This document shows positions 56,608-64,000 of a stretch of DNA of 64,000 bases, one piece after another. Numbering within the stretch: position 1 is the stretch's first letter; each line of letters opens with the position of its first letter. This DNA comes from Martinezella dioscoreae (GTDB taxonomy: Bacteria; Pseudomonadota; Alphaproteobacteria; Rhizobiales; Rhizobiaceae). The position numbers and the translations under genes are program-made. The stretch covers positions 620,001 to 684,000 of the forward strand of contig NZ_BLAJ01000003.1 of the NCBI RefSeq assembly GCF_009176305.1. The letters are read 5' to 3'. The notes beneath the pieces were generated by a model. The model had not been told where the DNA came from, did no database searches, and saw nothing but the letters and a program-made list of their open reading frames with translations.

Positions 56608-58044
56608 ATGCCCGCGAGAAAGACCCCGCTGAAAGCTTCCATACCCGTCTCGAAAGCACCAATAGTACCCCCCAGTCTGAGATCGGCACGCGGCGTGGCA
56701 AACTGGAAGGAAGCGGCGCAATGGTTACGGGCACGCGGGATCGAGGACATAGAATGCATCACGCCGGACCTTGCCGGCGTGCCGCGCGGCAAGATGATGC
56801 CGACCTCGAAATTCACCTCCAACACGTCGCTGGCACTGCCCTCGGCGATCTATCGACACACGATCTCCGGCGAATATCCGGAAGAGACCGAAAGCTTCCG
56901 CTATGAGCCGCGCGACAACGACCTGAAGCTGGTCCCCGACCTGTCGACGCTGTCGGTCGTGCCCTGGGAAACGGATCCTACCGCGCAGGTCATCTGCGAT
57001 ATCGTCAATTCCGAGGGACAGGAAGTCTCCTATACGCCGCGCAACGTGCTGAAGCGCATCATGGGGCTCTATCGTAATCGCGGCTGGAAGCCGGTGGTGG
57101 CGCCGGAAATCGAATTCTATCTCGTCGCCAAGAATGACGATCCGGATTATCCGTTGCACCCGCCGAAGGGTCGTTCCGGCCGCTCGATCCTCGGCGGCCA
57201 GGGCTATTCGATCGCCGGCATCAACGAGTTCGACGAGCTGATCGACGACATCTATCACTTCTCCGAGAAGCAGGGCCTTGAGATCGATACGCTGATCCAT
57301 GAAGAAGGGCCGGCGCAGCTGGAAATCAACCTGCGCCATGGCGACCCGATCGAGCTTGCCGACCAGGTGTTCATGTTCAAGCGCACGATCCGCGAGGCGG
57401 CGCTGAAGCACGGCATCTACGCGACCTTCATGGCCAAACCGATGCAGAGCCAGCCGGGCTCGGCGATGCACATCCATCAGTCTGTCGTGAACATCGAGAC
57501 GGGCAAGAACGTCTTCACCAATCCGGATGGCAGTCCCTCGCCCGAATTCTTCCATTTCATCGGCGGCATGCAGCGCTTCGTGCCGAATGCGCTCGCCATG
57601 CTGGCGCCCTATGTGAACTCCTATCGCCGGCTGGCGCCGAACATGTCCTGCCCTGTCAACAATGCCTGGGGCTACGACAACCGTACCACGGCTTTCCGCG
57701 TGCCAATCTCCGATCCGCAGGCGAGACGTGTGGAAAACCGGCTGCCGAGCTCGGATGCCAATCCCTATCTGGCGCTCGCCGCTTCGCTTGCGTCGGGCCT
57801 TCTCGGCATTATGAAGCAGGTGGAGCCGACGGCGCCGACCGAGGATTCTGCCAACGAAGGCTCCATCGACCTGCCGCGCGGTCTCCTCGAAGCCATCGCA
57901 CTGATGGAAGACGAGCCGGCCTTCGAAGAGGTCTTCGGCCAGGATTTCATCGGTATCTATGCCGGCGTGAAACGCGGCGAGTTCGAGACTTTCATGCAGG
58001 TGATCAGCCCGTGGGAGCGGGAATTCCTTCTGCTCAACGTGTGA
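56608..58044 (+). CDS. puuA: Gamma-glutamylputrescine synthetase (glutamine synthetase family)
   Basis: 478 residues. It is a glutamine-synthetase-fold enzyme: metal-site Glu in APEIEFYLVAK, then EEGPAQLEINLRHGDP, GSAMHIHQS, and the ATP motif near NRTTAFRVP. The wording (PSAIYRHTISGEYPEETESFRYEPRDNDLKLVPDLSTLSVVPWETDPTAQVICD) is of the PuuA type. It ligates glutamate to putrescine, beginning putrescine breakdown by the Puu pathway, which fits the potFGHI importer 8-12 kb away. The ribosome site before the ATG is weak and the first ~30 residues look non-conserved; a later start is possible. Confidence 0.85.
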   Translation: MPARKTPLKASIPVSKAPIVPPSLRSARGVANWKEAAQWLRARGIEDIECITPDLAGVPRGKMMPTSKFTSNTSLALPSAIYRHTISGEYPEETESFRYEPRDNDLKLVPDLSTLSVVPWETDPTAQVICDIVNSEGQEVSYTPRNVLKRIMGLYRNRGWKPVVAPEIEFYLVAKNDDPDYPLHPPKGRSGRSILGGQGYSIAGINEFDELIDDIYHFSEKQGLEIDTLIHEEGPAQLEINLRHGDPIELADQVFMFKRTIREAALKHGIYATFMAKPMQSQPGSAMHIHQSVVNIETGKNVFTNPDGSPSPEFFHFIGGMQRFVPNALAMLAPYVNSYRRLAPNMSCPVNNAWGYDNRTTAFRVPISDPQARRVENRLPSSDANPYLALAASLASGLLGIMKQVEPTAPTEDSANEGSIDLPRGLLEAIALMEDEPAFEEVFGQDFIGIYAGVKRGEFETFMQVISPWEREFLLLNV

Positions 58045-58056
58045 GGGAGATCGCCC

Positions 58057-59355
58057 ATGACATTGCAGGAAACTTGGCAGAGCCCGATTGCTCCAGGCCT
58101 TTCCTTCTACCAGGCGACCGTCGGCCAGCGTCCGATCTATCCGAAGCTCGACGGCTCGCGCCGCGCAGATGTCGCGATCATCGGCGGTGGCTATACCGGC
58201 CTTCAGGCCGCCTACAACCTCGCCAAAGGCGGTGTCGACATCACTCTGATCGACGCCAACCGCTTCGGCGACGGCGCCTCCGGCCGTAACGGCGGCCAGC
58301 TCGGCACCGGCCAGCGCTGGTGGCCCGAAGAGCTCGAAGAGAAGATTGGCTATGAACGCTCCAAGGCCCTCTTCGATCTGGCCGAAGATTCCAAGCGGCA
58401 TCTTCTCGATTTCGCGTCCGAGCATGGCATCGACATCGATTTCCTGCCCGGCCAGATGAATGTCACGCATAAGCGCAGCTACAAGCGCGACTATATGGAC
58501 AGTGCGGAGATCGCGGCGACCCGCTACGGCTATCCGCATATGACCTTCATGGATCAGGCCGAAACCCAGGAGAGGTTGGGTTCGCAATTCTATCTCTATG
58601 GCGTCCGGGATATGGGCACGGGTCATATCCACCCGCTGAAGCTGCTAATCGGCCTTGCCCGCGTCGCGGCTGAGGCCGGTGCGTCTCTCTTCGAAATGAC
58701 CAAGGCGAAGGGTTTTCGGCAGGCCGGCGCCAAGACGATCATCGAAACGGATGGCGGCGAGATCACCGCCGACCGCGTGCTGATCGCCTGCAACGGCTAC
58801 ATTGGCAATCTGGAGCCGGTGACGGCAAGTCACGTCATGCCGATCCGCTCCTTCATCGGCGCGACCGAACCGCTCGACCGCTTTCCGCAGGTTCTTCCCG
58901 GCAACGAGGCGGTGGCCGATTCGCGATTCGTCGTGCGCTATTTCCGCAAATCGAGGGATGGACGCCTGCTGTTCGGCGGGCGCGAGGCTTATACATCAGA
59001 CAATCCGCGCGACATAACGCAGCACATCCGCCGGCAAATCACCGAAATCTATCCAGCTCTCGGCGATATCAGGATCGATTATGCCTGGGGCGGTTCGGTC
59101 GGCATCACCATGCCGCGCCAGCCCTTCGTGCGCGAAGTCATGCCGGGCGTGACCTCGATCGGCGGCTATTCCGGCCATGGGGTGATGCTGTCAAATTATT
59201 GCGGTAAACTCTATGCGAAAACGGTTCTCGGGAATGCGGACGAGCTTCATCTCTTCAAGGAGCTGAACATTCCGCCCTTCCCCGGCGGTGCGCGCATGCG
59301 GGCGCCTCTGTTGTTCCTGGCGCTCTCGTGGTTTGCGTTGCGCGACAGGTTTTGA
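58057..59355 (+). CDS. puuB: Gamma-glutamylputrescine oxidase (FAD-dependent)
   Basis: 432 residues, 12 bases after puuA. The FAD motif IIGGGYTGLQAAYNLA (40-55) and the DAO-family DGASGRNGGQLGTGQRWWPEELE region are clear, with a C-terminal SVGITMPRQPFVRE and GGYSGHGVMLSNYCGKLYA. PuuB oxidises gamma-glutamylputrescine to the aldehyde and H2O2. The next Puu steps (PuuC, PuuD) are not in this window. Confidence 0.85.
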   Translation: MTLQETWQSPIAPGLSFYQATVGQRPIYPKLDGSRRADVAIIGGGYTGLQAAYNLAKGGVDITLIDANRFGDGASGRNGGQLGTGQRWWPEELEEKIGYERSKALFDLAEDSKRHLLDFASEHGIDIDFLPGQMNVTHKRSYKRDYMDSAEIAATRYGYPHMTFMDQAETQERLGSQFYLYGVRDMGTGHIHPLKLLIGLARVAAEAGASLFEMTKAKGFRQAGAKTIIETDGGEITADRVLIACNGYIGNLEPVTASHVMPIRSFIGATEPLDRFPQVLPGNEAVADSRFVVRYFRKSRDGRLLFGGREAYTSDNPRDITQHIRRQITEIYPALGDIRIDYAWGGSVGITMPRQPFVREVMPGVTSIGGYSGHGVMLSNYCGKLYAKTVLGNADELHLFKELNIPPFPGGARMRAPLLFLALSWFALRDRF

Positions 59356-59359
59356 AAAC

Positions 59360-59378
59360 CGGAAGATGATTTCTTCCG
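59360..59378 (+). terminator. Hairpin after puuB
   Basis: CGGAAGA-TGATT-TCTTCCG just after the puuB stop. It has no T-run on either side, so it may only weakly terminate transcription into zwf. Confidence 0.45.
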
Positions 59379-59425
59379 CCGGCAATCCGCTCTAAAAAGC
59401 GCATCTGAATTTTGCGATGCACACT

Positions 59426-59458
59426 GGCCTTTTTAAATCGATTAGATTAAAAGGGGCC
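59426..59458. promoter_or_regulatory. Inverted repeat upstream of zwf
   Basis: GGCCTTTTTAAATC and its near-complement GATTAAAAGGGGCC (11 of 14 positions match) flank a short AT centre 29-61 bases before the zwf start. It is a candidate operator for sugar control of the operon; the factor is unknown. Confidence 0.4.
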
Positions 59459-59486
59459 TCAACCAAGACCGATTGAGAGATAGCTC

Positions 59487-60962
59487 ATGAGCAGCCAGAT
59501 CATTCCCGTTGAACCATTTGATTATGTCGTTTTCGGCGGCAGCGGCGACCTTGCCGAACGCAAGCTCCTGCCCGCTCTTTACCATCGTCAGGTCGAAGGT
59601 CAGTTTTCCGAGCCAACCCGCATCATCGGCGCTTCGCGCAGCGCGCTTTCCAATGAGGAATATCGCAAATTTGCCGACGCCGCCCTCAAGGAACACCTGA
59701 AGAAGGGCGAATATGACGACGCCGAGGTCAAGAAGTTCCTCGCTCGTCTGTTCTACGTACCCGTTGACGCCCGCAGCGACGCCGGCTGGGATCAGCTCAA
59801 GAAGATCCTGGACGAAGGCAAGGAGCGCGTGCGCGCCTTCTATCTCGCCGTCGCTCCGGGCATCTTCGGCGACATCTCGCAGAAGATCCACGATCACAAG
59901 CTGATCACCAAGCAGACCCGTATCGTCGTCGAAAAGCCGATCGGCCGCGACCTTGCATCCGCCCTGCAGCTGAACGACACGATCGGCAAGGTCTTCAAGG
60001 AAGAGCAGATTTTCCGCATCGACCACTATCTCGGCAAGGAAACGGTGCAGAACCTGATGGCGCTGCGCTTTGCCAATGCGCTCTACGAGCCGCTATGGAA
60101 CGCCAATCATATCGACCACGTCCAGATCACCGTCGCTGAATCGGTCGGTCTCGAAGGCCGCGCCGGCTACTACGACACCGCCGGCGCCCTGCGCGACATG
60201 GTACAGAACCACATCCTGCAGCTGCTTTGCCTGACCGCGATGGAAATCCCCTCCTCGATGGATTCGGAAGCCGTTCGCGACGAGAAGCTGAAGGTGCTGC
60301 GCGCGCTGAAGCCGATCGACGCTTCCAACGTCGAGCAAGCAACGGTTCGCGGTCAGTACCGCGCCGGCGCCTCGGCAGGCGGTCCGGTCAAGGGCTACCT
60401 CGACGAACTGGAAGGCGGCGTTTCCAACACCGAAACCTTCGTCGCCATCAAGGCCGAAATCGGCAACTGGCGCTGGGCTGGCGTTCCCTTCTACATCCGC
60501 ACCGGCAAGCGTCTTGCCGGCCGTATGTCGGAGATCGTCATCACCTTCAAGCACATTCCCCACACCATCTTCGATCAGGCTGCCGGCCGCATCGTCGCCA
60601 ACCAGCTCATCATCCGCCTGCAGCCGGATGAAGGCGTCAAGCAGTCGCTGATGATCAAGGACCCAGGCCCGGGCGGCATGCGCCTGCGCAACGTCTCACT
60701 CGATATGAGCTTCGCGTCTGCCTTCAACGTCCGTAATCCGGATGCCTACGAGCGCCTGCTGATGGACGTCATCCGCTCCAACCAGACGCTGTTCATGCGT
60801 CGCGACGAAGTCGAAGCCGCATGGGAATGGGTCGACCCGATCCTCAAGGGTTGGGAAGAAGCCAGCCAGCAGGTGCAGGGCTACACGGCAGGCACCTGGG
60901 GTCCGAGCCAGGCTATTGCGCTTATCGAGCGTGACGGCCGCACCTGGCATGACGATATCTAA
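59487..60962 (+). CDS. zwf: Glucose-6-phosphate dehydrogenase
   Basis: 491 residues. The NADP Rossmann motif GGSGDLAERKLLPAL (17-31) and the active-site motif RIDHYLGKE (177-185, with the catalytic His) are both present. It oxidises glucose-6-phosphate to 6-phosphogluconolactone, feeding the Entner-Doudoroff pathway, the main sugar route in rhizobia. It is the first gene of zwf-pgl-edd. GAGAGATAG precedes the ATG. Confidence 0.97.
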   Translation: MSSQIIPVEPFDYVVFGGSGDLAERKLLPALYHRQVEGQFSEPTRIIGASRSALSNEEYRKFADAALKEHLKKGEYDDAEVKKFLARLFYVPVDARSDAGWDQLKKILDEGKERVRAFYLAVAPGIFGDISQKIHDHKLITKQTRIVVEKPIGRDLASALQLNDTIGKVFKEEQIFRIDHYLGKETVQNLMALRFANALYEPLWNANHIDHVQITVAESVGLEGRAGYYDTAGALRDMVQNHILQLLCLTAMEIPSSMDSEAVRDEKLKVLRALKPIDASNVEQATVRGQYRAGASAGGPVKGYLDELEGGVSNTETFVAIKAEIGNWRWAGVPFYIRTGKRLAGRMSEIVITFKHIPHTIFDQAAGRIVANQLIIRLQPDEGVKQSLMIKDPGPGGMRLRNVSLDMSFASAFNVRNPDAYERLLMDVIRSNQTLFMRRDEVEAAWEWVDPILKGWEEASQQVQGYTAGTWGPSQAIALIERDGRTWHDDI

Positions 60963-60977
60963 TCTGGGACGATAACG

Positions 60978-61676
60978 ATGACAGCGAATATGCATGCTTT
61001 TGCCAATGGTGCCGAACTCGCCGGCAAGCTCGCGGACAAGGTGGCCGAGACCCTCTCGATCGCCGTCGCGACGCGCGGCTCCGCAAGCATCGCGGTCTCC
61101 GGTGGCTCGACGCCGAAGGCCTTCTTCCAGGCGCTGTCATCGCGCTCGATCGAATGGGGCAAGGTGACGATCACCCTCGTCGACGAACGCTTCGTGCCGG
61201 CGGACAATCCGCGTTCGAACCACCTGCTCGTTCAGGAAAACCTGCTGAAGGACAAGGCGGCAGCCGCCAAGTTCCTTCCGCTCTATCAGGCTGCGGCCTC
61301 TGTCGAAGAGGCTGCAGTTATCGCCACGGAAGAAACCAAGGCTATCGGCCATCCCTTCGATGTCGCCATTCTCGGCATGGGCAATGACGGCCACACCGCC
61401 TCCTTCTTTCCCGGCGGCAGCAATCTCAAGACCGCACTCGATCCGAACACCCCGCGCGGCATCATCACGATGGAAGCGGAAGGTGCCGGTGAGCCGCGGC
61501 TGACATTCACTTTCTCCAGCCTTCAGGATGCCCGATTGCTGGTGCTCCATATCGAGGGAGAAGGAAAGAAAGAGGTTCTCGCCAAAGCCGAAGCGGCGGG
61601 CGAGGAAACCGAGATGCCGATCCGCTCCATGCTGCGGCGGGCGGCTTCCCCGGTCGAGATTTATTGGGCTCCCTGA
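60978..61676 (+). CDS. pgl: 6-phosphogluconolactonase
   Basis: 232 residues of the glucosamine-6-phosphate isomerase/6-phosphogluconolactonase fold: SGGSTPKAFFQALS, LVDERFVP, and the conserved LGMGNDGHTASFFPG. It hydrolyses the lactone to 6-phosphogluconate, following zwf by 15 bases. Confidence 0.95.
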   Translation: MTANMHAFANGAELAGKLADKVAETLSIAVATRGSASIAVSGGSTPKAFFQALSSRSIEWGKVTITLVDERFVPADNPRSNHLLVQENLLKDKAAAAKFLPLYQAAASVEEAAVIATEETKAIGHPFDVAILGMGNDGHTASFFPGGSNLKTALDPNTPRGIITMEAEGAGEPRLTFTFSSLQDARLLVLHIEGEGKKEVLAKAEAAGEETEMPIRSMLRRAASPVEIYWAP

Positions 61677-61845
61677 CACGGCCGACAGGCCTCGTCATCG
61701 AACCCTGAATGACACAGCAACCTATGCTGCGCCATGTGCCCTTGCGGGCGCAGCGACAAAGCATTGACTTTTGGACCCCCCGCGCCACGCCCCCACCGAG
61801 ATAGATCTTCGGGCATTGCGCAGAACAGACGGAGGCAGATCGACC

Positions 61846-63669
61846 ATGGCCGCTGACGCCCGCATTTCCAAGATCACCGCACGCATCGTCGAGCGCTCGA
61901 AGCCGACGCGCGAACGCTATCTGGACCGCCTGCGCAATGCCGCAACGAAGGGCGCGCAGCGCTCCGTGCTTGGCTGCGCCAATCTTGCGCATGGCTTCGC
62001 CATCTGTTCCCCCTCCGAGAAGGATGCGCTGGCCGGAGACCGCGTGCCCAATCTCGGGATCATCACCTCCTACAACGATATGCTCTCGGCACATCAGCCC
62101 TTTGAGACTTATCCTGCGATCATCCGCGAGGCGGCGGCGCAAGCGGGCGGTATCGCCCAGGTGGCTGGCGGCGTGCCGGCCATGTGCGACGGCGTCACGC
62201 AGGGCCAGCCCGGCATGGAGCTCTCGCTCTTCTCGCGGGACCTGATTGCCATGTCGGCTGCCGTCGGCCTGTCGCACAATATGTTCGATGCGGCCGTCTT
62301 CCTCGGCGTCTGCGACAAGATCGTTCCCGGCCTCGTCATCGCCGCTCTCTCCTTCGGCCATCTGCCTGCCGTCTTCATCCCGGCCGGCCCGATGACCTCG
62401 GGGCTGCCGAACGACGAGAAGTCACGCGTGCGCCAGCTCTATGCCGAAGGTAAGGTCGGCCGCGCCGAACTCCTCGAAGCGGAATCGAAATCTTATCACG
62501 GCCCCGGCACCTGCACCTTCTACGGCACGGCCAATTCCAATCAGATGCTGATGGAGATCATGGGCTTCCACATGCCAGGCGCCTCCTTTATCAATCCCGG
62601 CACGCCGCTGCGCGAGGCTCTGACGCGCGAGGCGACCAAGCGCGCACTCGCCATCACCGCCATGGGCAATGAATTCACGCCGGCCGGCGAGATGATCGAC
62701 GAGCGCTCGATCGTCAACGGCGTCGTCGGCCTGCATGCGACCGGCGGCTCGACGAACCACACAATGCACATCGTCGCCATGGCTCGCGCGGCCGGCATCG
62801 TGCTCACCTGGCAGGATATTTCCGAGCTTTCCGACATCATCCCGCTGCTTGCCCGCGTCTATCCGAACGGGCTTGCCGACGTGAACCATTTCCATGCTGC
62901 CGGCGGTATGGGCTTCCTCATCAAGGAACTTCTGAAGAAGGGGCTGCTGCACGACGACGTGCGCACCGTCTACGGCCACGGCCTCGAGAGCTACTCCATC
63001 GACGTCAAGCTCGGTGCTGACGGCAATGTGGTGCGCGAGCCAGCCCCGGACAAAAGCCACGACCCGAAAGTGCTGGCAAGCATCGACACGCCCTTCCAGA
63101 GCAATGGCGGCCTGAAGATGCTGCGCGGCAATATCGGCAAGGCGGTCATCAAGATTTCTGCCGTCAAGCCGGAGCGCCACATCATCGAAGCGCCGGCCGT
63201 GATCTTCCACGACCAGCTCGAGATGCAGCAGGCCTTCAAGGACGGCAAGCTGAACCGCGATTTCGTCGCCGTCGTCCGCTTCCAGGGACCGAAGGCCAAT
63301 GGCATGCCCGAGCTGCACAAGCTGACGCCGGCACTCGGCGTGCTGCAGGATCGCGGTTTCCGCGTGGCTCTGTTGACCGACGGCCGCATGTCTGGCGCAT
63401 CGGGCAAGGTCCCGGCCGCCATTCATGTGACGCCGGAGGCCGTCGACGGCGGCCCGATCGCCCGCATCCGGGAAGGCGACATCATCCGCATCGATGCGAT
63501 CGCCGGCACGCTGGAAGTCCTCGTCGATGCCGCCGATATGGCGGAGCGGGAGCCCGTGGTCGCCGATCTCTCGGAGAATGAATTCGGCATGGGCCGCGAG
63601 CTCTTCGTACCGTTCCGCCACGCCGCGGGGCCGGCGGATCAGGGCGCAAGCGTCCTGTTCCGCCACTGA
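61846..63669 (+). CDS. edd: 6-phosphogluconate dehydratase
   Basis: 607 residues from the ATG at 61846, with GGAGG upstream; an earlier in-frame start is non-homologous. It is an IlvD/Edd-family iron-sulfur dehydratase: signature [13 protein letters not shown] and [16 protein letters not shown], and [15 protein letters not shown] near the end. The cysteines in VCDK and GTCTF are cluster ligands. It makes KDPG from 6-phosphogluconate; eda is not in the window. Confidence 0.96.
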   Translation: MAADARISKITARIVERSKPTRERYLDRLRNAATKGAQRSVLGCANLAHGFAICSPSEKDALAGDRVPNLGIITSYNDMLSAHQPFETYPAIIREAAAQAGGIAQVAGGVPAMCDGVTQGQPGMELSLFSRDLIAMSAAVGLSHNMFDAAVFLGVCDKIVPGLVIAALSFGHLPAVFIPAGPMTSGLPNDEKSRVRQLYAEGKVGRAELLEAESKSYHGPGTCTFYGTANSNQMLMEIMGFHMPGASFINPGTPLREALTREATKRALAITAMGNEFTPAGEMIDERSIVNGVVGLHATGGSTNHTMHIVAMARAAGIVLTWQDISELSDIIPLLARVYPNGLADVNHFHAAGGMGFLIKELLKKGLLHDDVRTVYGHGLESYSIDVKLGADGNVVREPAPDKSHDPKVLASIDTPFQSNGGLKMLRGNIGKAVIKISAVKPERHIIEAPAVIFHDQLEMQQAFKDGKLNRDFVAVVRFQGPKANGMPELHKLTPALGVLQDRGFRVALLTDGRMSGASGKVPAAIHVTPEAVDGGPIARIREGDIIRIDAIAGTLEVLVDAADMAEREPVVADLSENEFGMGRELFVPFRHAAGPADQGASVLFRH

Positions 63670-63710
63670 GATTATCCGCTGGATTTCGGCAGGGCGGCAT
63701 TGAAGGCTGA

Positions 63711-64000
63711 TCAAGGAGCTTTCGATGCCATATTTCCTGCTTCCGGCGGAGCCTTGTCCGTCCATGCCGGCGGAAGGCCGAGGCGTGCTCCCACAAAGCC
63801 CGTTACGCCCGGTGACTTCCCGAACGCCTTGCAGGCCTCATACTTGGGCGCGCGGCCGACGAGGGCCGCCAATTTCGCCTTGGAAGGGAACGAGGGCGCC
63901 GCGCCGAACGGCGTCTTGCCCTTGACCAGCATCTTGCTGAAATCGCCGCCGAATTTGGCGGCGAGGCTATAGGCATCCCCTTCCTTGGCGATGGTGCCCG
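63711..64000 (-). CDS. Hypothetical protein, N-terminus beyond the window
   Basis: The frame is open from its stop at 63711 to the right edge, about 95 residues (GTIAKEGDAYSLAAKFGGDF and AALVGRAPKYEACKAFGKSPG among them). The composition is basic and Gly/Ala/Lys-rich. I do not recognise a family. It is convergent with edd. Confidence 0.5.
   Translation of the reverse strand, partial: GTIAKEGDAYSLAAKFGGDFSKMLVKGKTPFGAAPSFPSKAKLAALVGRAPKYEACKAFGKSPGVTGFVGARLGLPPAWTDKAPPEAGNMASKAP

Noticed and set aside
56725..58632. 635-codon minus-strand frame across puuA and puuB
   Set aside because: It spans two well-conserved plus-strand genes and has no recognised domain.
62422..63765. 447-codon minus-strand frame within edd
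   Set aside because: Shadow of the conserved dehydratase.
63700..63972. 90-codon plus-strand frame after edd
   Set aside because: No ribosome site and no conserved feature; the minus frame over the same DNA stays open to the window edge and looks more protein-like.

Overview
The window is a stretch of chromosome from a fast-growing rhizobium of the Rhizobium/Agrobacterium clade. The evidence is the high GC content, a rirA iron regulator beside dppABCDF, the block acsA2 - cbrA - phasin - tRNA-His - mmsA/iolA - rirA - dpp (which I recall as syntenic with Sinorhizobium meliloti), a zwf-pgl-edd Entner-Doudoroff operon, and an intergenic palindromic repeat of the type common in Rhizobiaceae. The gene density is normal, about 60 protein genes and one tRNA. 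I see no prophage, CRISPR array or intact insertion sequence.

Layout. 1-5 kb: a cut dienelactone hydrolase, a DUF1127 small protein divergent from an LsrB/VtlR-like LysR regulator, a TetR regulator, a Tat-exported dienelactone hydrolase and two membrane proteins, the second just downstream of guaB. 5-12 kb: guaB, then a patch that looks acquired (a transposase remnant, a NIPSNAP protein, a PlsY of cyanobacterial character, an epoxide-hydrolase-like enzyme), an MBL hydrolase and an MFS pump. 12-20 kb: ppx/gppA-rlmE, an ECF sigma/anti-sigma pair with an exported TPR protein, a type III polyketide synthase-isoprenylcysteine-methyltransferase-like operon, a DadA-like oxidase and gluconokinase. 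20-27 kb: dppABCDF and rirA. 27-35 kb: mmsA with a divergent LysR, small proteins, tRNA-His, phasin and the cell-cycle sensor kinase CbrA. 35-45 kb: a GFA protein, chrBA, a methyltransferase, a DEAD-box helicase, acetoacetyl-CoA synthetase and an AsmA protein. 45-59 kb: potFGHI, an aldo/keto reductase, a LysR regulator, a large chemoreceptor, a HI0933-type flavoprotein, and a puuA-puuB pair that fits catabolism of the putrescine imported by Pot. 59-64 kb: zwf-pgl-edd and a cut hypothetical gene.

The most interesting points are: the rirA leader carries both an Irr-type (ICE) and a RirA-type (IRO) operator; the polyketide synthase-methyltransferase operon suggests an undescribed methylated alkylpyrone or resorcinol lipid; the second-type PlsY looks horizontally acquired; the DUF1127/LysR divergent pair has a strong leader hairpin; and palindromic operators occur at the phasin, mmsA and LysR promoters. 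I found no wholly new multi-gene system. The polyketide operon and the acquired 6.7-9 kb patch are the best candidates for new biology.
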